Shown here piece by piece: positions 61,259-64,000 of a stretch of 64,000 bases of DNA. This DNA is from UBA1479 sp040216635 (lineage in GTDB: Bacteria > Pseudomonadota > Alphaproteobacteria > Rhodospirillales > Casp-alpha2), in NCBI GenBank assembly GCA_040216635.1, contig JAVJOU010000026.1, positions 1 through 64,000 on the forward strand. Direction: 5' to 3'. Position 1 is the first letter of the stretch; the number at the start of each line of letters is the position of its first letter. The position numbers and the translations under genes are program-made. Under the pieces are notes generated by a model. It made no database searches, was not told the origin of the DNA, and saw only the letters and a program-made list of their open reading frames with translations.

Positions 61259-62431
61259 ATGACACCTGAACCGCAACCCGCTTCGGCATCTGAGAAGATC
61301 AATCTGGTCGGCCTGTCCCGCGAGGACCTGGCGGCGGAAGTCGCCGCCGTGGGCGAAAAGCCGTTCCGCGCCAAGCAGTTATGGCATTGGATCTATCATC
61401 GGGGCGAAACCGATTTCGCCAAAATGACGACCCTGGCCAAGCCGCTGCGCGAAAAGCTGGCCGAGGTGTTCGACGTGCGCCGCCCCGACGTCAGCCGCGA
61501 GCAGACGTCCGAAGACCGCACCCGCAAGTGGCTGATGAAGTTCGGCGACGGCAACGAAGCGGAAACCGTCTACATCCCCGAAGACGACCGGGGGGCCGTG
61601 TGCATTTCGTCCCAGGTCGGCTGCACCCTGACCTGCACGTTCTGTCACACGGGCACGCAAAAGCTGGTGCGCAACCTGACATCCGATGAAATCGTCGGCC
61701 AGTTCATGGTCGCCCGCGATTCATACGACGAATGGCCCACGCCCAAGGACGGCGGGCGGATGATTTCCAACATCGTGATGATGGGCATGGGCGAACCCCT
61801 ATTCAATTACGACAACGTATCGACGGCCCTGAAGATCATCATGGACGGCGAAGGCATCGCCCTTTCCAAACGCCGCATCACGCTGTCGACTTCGGGCGTG
61901 GTGCCGATGATGGAAAAATGCGGCGAGGATCTGGGCGTCAACCTGGCGGTCTCGCTCCATGCGGTCACGGACGAATTGCGCGACGTGCTGGTTCCCATCA
62001 ACAAGAAGTATCCGTTGAAGGAACTGATCCGCGCCTGCCGCGAATATCCCGGCGCCAACAACGCCCGCCGCATCACCTTCGAATACGTGATGCTGGACGG
62101 CATCAACGATTCCGAAGCCGACGCCAGGCAGCTGCTACGCCTGGTCAAGGGCATTCCGGCCAAGTTCAACCTGATCCCGTTCAACGCCTGGCCGGGCGCC
62201 CCCTATGAATGCTCGAAACCGGAAGCCATGGACAAATTCGTGCGCATCCTCAACGACGGCGGGTTCTCGTCCCCCATCCGCCAGCCGCGCGGCCGCGACA
62301 TCATGGCCGCCTGCGGGCAGCTGAAATCGGCCAGCGAGCGCGAACGCATCCGCCGCATGACCCAGCGGGTCGACCAGCTGGTGCCGTCGGATGCCGCCCC
62401 CGGCGCAGAGACCCCGGCGGGCAATGCCTGA
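61259..62431 (+). CDS. rlmN: 23S rRNA (adenine2503-C2)-methyltransferase RlmN
   Basis: Radical SAM enzyme that methylates A2503 of 23S rRNA and A37 of some tRNAs. The 390 residues have the Fe-S motif CTLTCTFC (Cys122, 126 and 129) in SSQVGCTLTCTFCHTGTQKL, the resolving cysteine in RGRDIMAACGQLK near residue 350, and GGRMISNIVMMGMGEPLFNY as the SAM-binding block. DUF427 overlaps its end by 8 bases. The N-terminal helical domain KPFRAKQLWHWIYHRG is intact. Confidence 0.97.
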   Translation: MTPEPQPASASEKINLVGLSREDLAAEVAAVGEKPFRAKQLWHWIYHRGETDFAKMTTLAKPLREKLAEVFDVRRPDVSREQTSEDRTRKWLMKFGDGNEAETVYIPEDDRGAVCISSQVGCTLTCTFCHTGTQKLVRNLTSDEIVGQFMVARDSYDEWPTPKDGGRMISNIVMMGMGEPLFNYDNVSTALKIIMDGEGIALSKRRITLSTSGVVPMMEKCGEDLGVNLAVSLHAVTDELRDVLVPINKKYPLKELIRACREYPGANNARRITFEYVMLDGINDSEADARQLLRLVKGIPAKFNLIPFNAWPGAPYECSKPEAMDKFVRILNDGGFSSPIRQPRGRDIMAACGQLKSASERERIRRMTQRVDQLVPSDAAPGAETPAGNA

Positions 62432-62828
62432 GCCGTCCGCCGACGGAAGCCGACCGGCCCGCCGGATCGAGATCGCCGACCATTCCACCCGCCTGCGCAC
62501 CTCTATCTGCGGCATCGTCATCGCCGACAGCACAGCGGCCAAAATCCTGCGCGAAGACGGCTATCCGGCCGTGTTCTATTTTCCGCCCGGCGACGTGCGC
62601 CTGGACGAATTCATGACGCCGACATCCCACCGCACAATCTGCCCCTTCAAGGGCGAAGCACAATACTGGAGCTTCAGCCTGGGCGGGCGGCGGGAAGACA
62701 ACATCGCCTGGGCCTATCCGGACCCCCTGCCCGCCTGTGCCGCCATTCAGGGACATATCGCCTTTTACTGGCAGCGCATGGACGTGTGGTTCCAGGACGA
62801 CCACCCCCTGCAGGCGCCGCCGCCATGA
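62424..62828 (+). CDS. DUF427 domain protein
   Basis: A 134-residue protein. The N-terminus is Pro/Arg-rich; the DUF427 core reads LRTSICGIVIADSTAAKILR, PAVFYFPPGDVRLDEFMTPT and HRTICPFKGEAQYWSF. The family is beta-rich with no assigned function. Its start lies inside the rlmN 3' end (62424, 8-base overlap) and its stop overlaps the next gene by four bases, so it is co-translated with both. Confidence 0.88.
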   Translation: MPEPSADGSRPARRIEIADHSTRLRTSICGIVIADSTAAKILREDGYPAVFYFPPGDVRLDEFMTPTSHRTICPFKGEAQYWSFSLGGRREDNIAWAYPDPLPACAAIQGHIAFYWQRMDVWFQDDHPLQAPPP

Positions 62829-64000
62829 CCAAACCATCCATGCCGGAGCCATCAACGTCAGCCTCTTCTGGCGGCAAACCGAAAAAGGCCCGCCTGGGCC
62901 GGCGCTTTCTGACCGCGCCGACCGAAGGCTGGAAGCCCTATGCCCTGCTGACGATTTTCTGCTGCATTCTGTTCCTGCCGGGGATCGCCAGCCTGCCGCC
63001 GCTCGACCGGGACGAGGCCCGCTTCGCCCAGGCGACCGCACAAATGCTGGAAACCGGCGACTTCGTCGATATCCGCTTTCAGGACCAGCCGCGCCACAAA
63101 AAGCCCGCCGGGATTCATTGGCTGCAGGCAGCCAGCGTGACCTTGCTGTCCGACGTGGCGGCCCGGGAGATCTGGGCCTACCGCGTACCGTCGGTGATCG
63201 GCGCCTGGGCGACGGTTCTGCTGACCTTCGCCCTGGGTGCCTGTCTGTTCGACCGGCGCACGGCATTCGCGGCGGCGGGCATGCTGGCGGCATCCGTTCT
63301 ACTGATCCTGGAAGCCCATCAGGCCAAGACCGATGCGGTCCTGCTGGCCTGCGTCATGGCCCAGCAACTGGCCCTGGCGCGCCATTACCTGGCGGCGAAA
63401 ACCGATAAAGGGCCCGCGGTGACTGTCTGGTCCCTGCTGTTCTGGTTGGCCATCGCCGCGGGCGTGCTGATCAAGGGGCCGATCGCGCCCCTGATCGCGG
63501 CCCTGACCATCGTTGCCCTTGCCGTTGCCGATCGGGGTGGGGGCGACCGTGGCGGTGCCTGGATCAAGGGGCTCGGCTGGCTGTGGGGGGTGCCGCTGGC
63601 CCTCGTCATCGCTTTGCCCTGGTTCATCCTGATCGGGGATAAATCCGACGGCGGGGCGGGCGGTTTCGTTTCGACCGCCCTGACTACGGACCTGATCCCC
63701 AAACTTCTGGGCGGGCAGGAAAGCCATGGCGCACCCCCGGGATACTATGTCCTGACTATGCTGCTGTTCTTCTGGCCGGGCGTGTTTCTGGCCTGGCCGT
63801 CCCTGTACCGCGCCTGGAAAGACCGCACCGATCCGGCCCTGCGGTTCTGTCTGGCCTGGCTGATCCCGGCCTGGATTCTGTTCGAGTTGATCCCCACCAA
63901 GCTGCCTCATTATGTGCTGCCGCTTTACCCGGTCCTGGCCCTGATCTGCGCCCGCTCGGCCATCGCCATTTTCGACGGCAAGGCCGATTGGTATGACAAA
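62825..64000 (+). CDS. ArnT-like family 39 glycosyltransferase (partial at window end)
   Basis: The frame is open from ATG 62825 to the window end (at least 392 residues), so the gene is truncated by the window. After a Lys/Pro-rich cytosolic start come many hydrophobic helices. The first periplasmic loop, PPLDRDEARFAQATAQMLET then GDFVDIRFQDQPRHKKPAGI, carries the conserved DE pair and KPP-like motif of GT39/GT83 lipid-linked sugar transferases such as ArnT, which adds aminoarabinose to lipid A. The sugar cannot be stated. ATGA overlap couples it to the DUF427 gene. Confidence 0.88.
   Translation, partial: MTKPSMPEPSTSASSGGKPKKARLGRRFLTAPTEGWKPYALLTIFCCILFLPGIASLPPLDRDEARFAQATAQMLETGDFVDIRFQDQPRHKKPAGIHWLQAASVTLLSDVAAREIWAYRVPSVIGAWATVLLTFALGACLFDRRTAFAAAGMLAASVLLILEAHQAKTDAVLLACVMAQQLALARHYLAAKTDKGPAVTVWSLLFWLAIAAGVLIKGPIAPLIAALTIVALAVADRGGGDRGGAWIKGLGWLWGVPLALVIALPWFILIGDKSDGGAGGFVSTALTTDLIPKLLGGQESHGAPPGYYVLTMLLFFWPGVFLAWPSLYRAWKDRTDPALRFCLAWLIPAWILFELIPTKLPHYVLPLYPVLALICARSAIAIFDGKADWYDK

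Overview
This is a GC-rich chromosomal window from an alphaproteobacterium, most likely a non-Caulobacter Rhodospirillales-type organism. The case rests on a GcrA cell-cycle regulator, an FzlA-type FtsZ-binding GST homologue, the gene contents (MsrPQ, single-chain methylmalonyl-CoA mutase, CbiB, a DUF692/DUF2063 bufferin operon, IalB-like protein) and the codon style. It is mostly housekeeping and metabolic chromosome. I see no CRISPR array, no insertion sequence, no integrase and no rRNA. One tRNA is present, tRNA-Arg(CCT).

Layout. 0-6.8 kb: the 3' end of polA, a small protein behind a near-consensus sigma-54 promoter, a periplasmic MBL-fold hydrolase, msrQ/msrP (reverse), fzlA, a TPR protein and an SDR protein. 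6.8-9.6 kb: a three-gene remnant of podovirus-type head genes (portal C-terminal half fused to an unrelated N-terminal part, a Bbp19-like protein and a scaffold-like protein). 9.7-15.4 kb: alpha/beta hydrolase, two envelope glycosyltransferases, thrS, and infC with an ATA start. 15.4-16.9 kb: a lower-GC two-gene cassette flanked by 14-bp direct repeats that lie in terminator hairpins; it encodes a lytic-transglycosylase-like protein and a small two-helix membrane protein. 16.9-23.6 kb: methylmalonyl-CoA mutase, gcrA with two perfect DnaA boxes upstream, an ACT-like protein, a Nudix protein, YtoQ, prolyl aminopeptidase, a PagL-type lipid A deacylase and tRNA-Arg.

23.6-30 kb: a copper bufferin operon (bufABC, reverse), two domain-of-unknown-function genes, an HtrA-like protease, a CoA-transferase and a glyoxylate aminotransferase. 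30-36 kb: a YdiJ-type FAD/Fe-S dehydrogenase, a GntR regulator and a membrane adenylate cyclase. 36-41.4 kb: a HAD phosphatase, then the reverse-strand operon rpmI-rplT-pheS-pheT. 41.4-64 kb: two orphan histidine kinases, cbiB, acetoacetate-CoA ligase, two LysR regulators with divergent targets, an enoyl-CoA hydratase, transporters, quinone oxidoreductase, a tRNA/rRNA methylase, GST, a nitronate monooxygenase/HxlR pair, asparaginase, an IalB-like protein, rlmN, DUF427, and the start of an ArnT-like glycosyltransferase cut by the window end.

How they fit together. Several genes touch short-chain acyl-CoA and organic acid metabolism (mutase, cbiB for its cofactor, acetoacetate-CoA ligase, enoyl-CoA hydratase, CoA-transferase, glyoxylate aminotransferase, D-2-hydroxyacid dehydrogenase). 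Others modify or protect the envelope (glycosyltransferases, PagL, MsrPQ, HtrA, bufferin). GcrA and FzlA tie the region to cell-cycle control and division. The least ordinary parts are the 15.4-16.9 kb cassette, the phage head-gene remnant, the DnaA boxes before gcrA, the ATA start of infC and the sigma-54 promoter at 625. All family names were assigned by reading motifs and overall sequence pattern; no database search was run.
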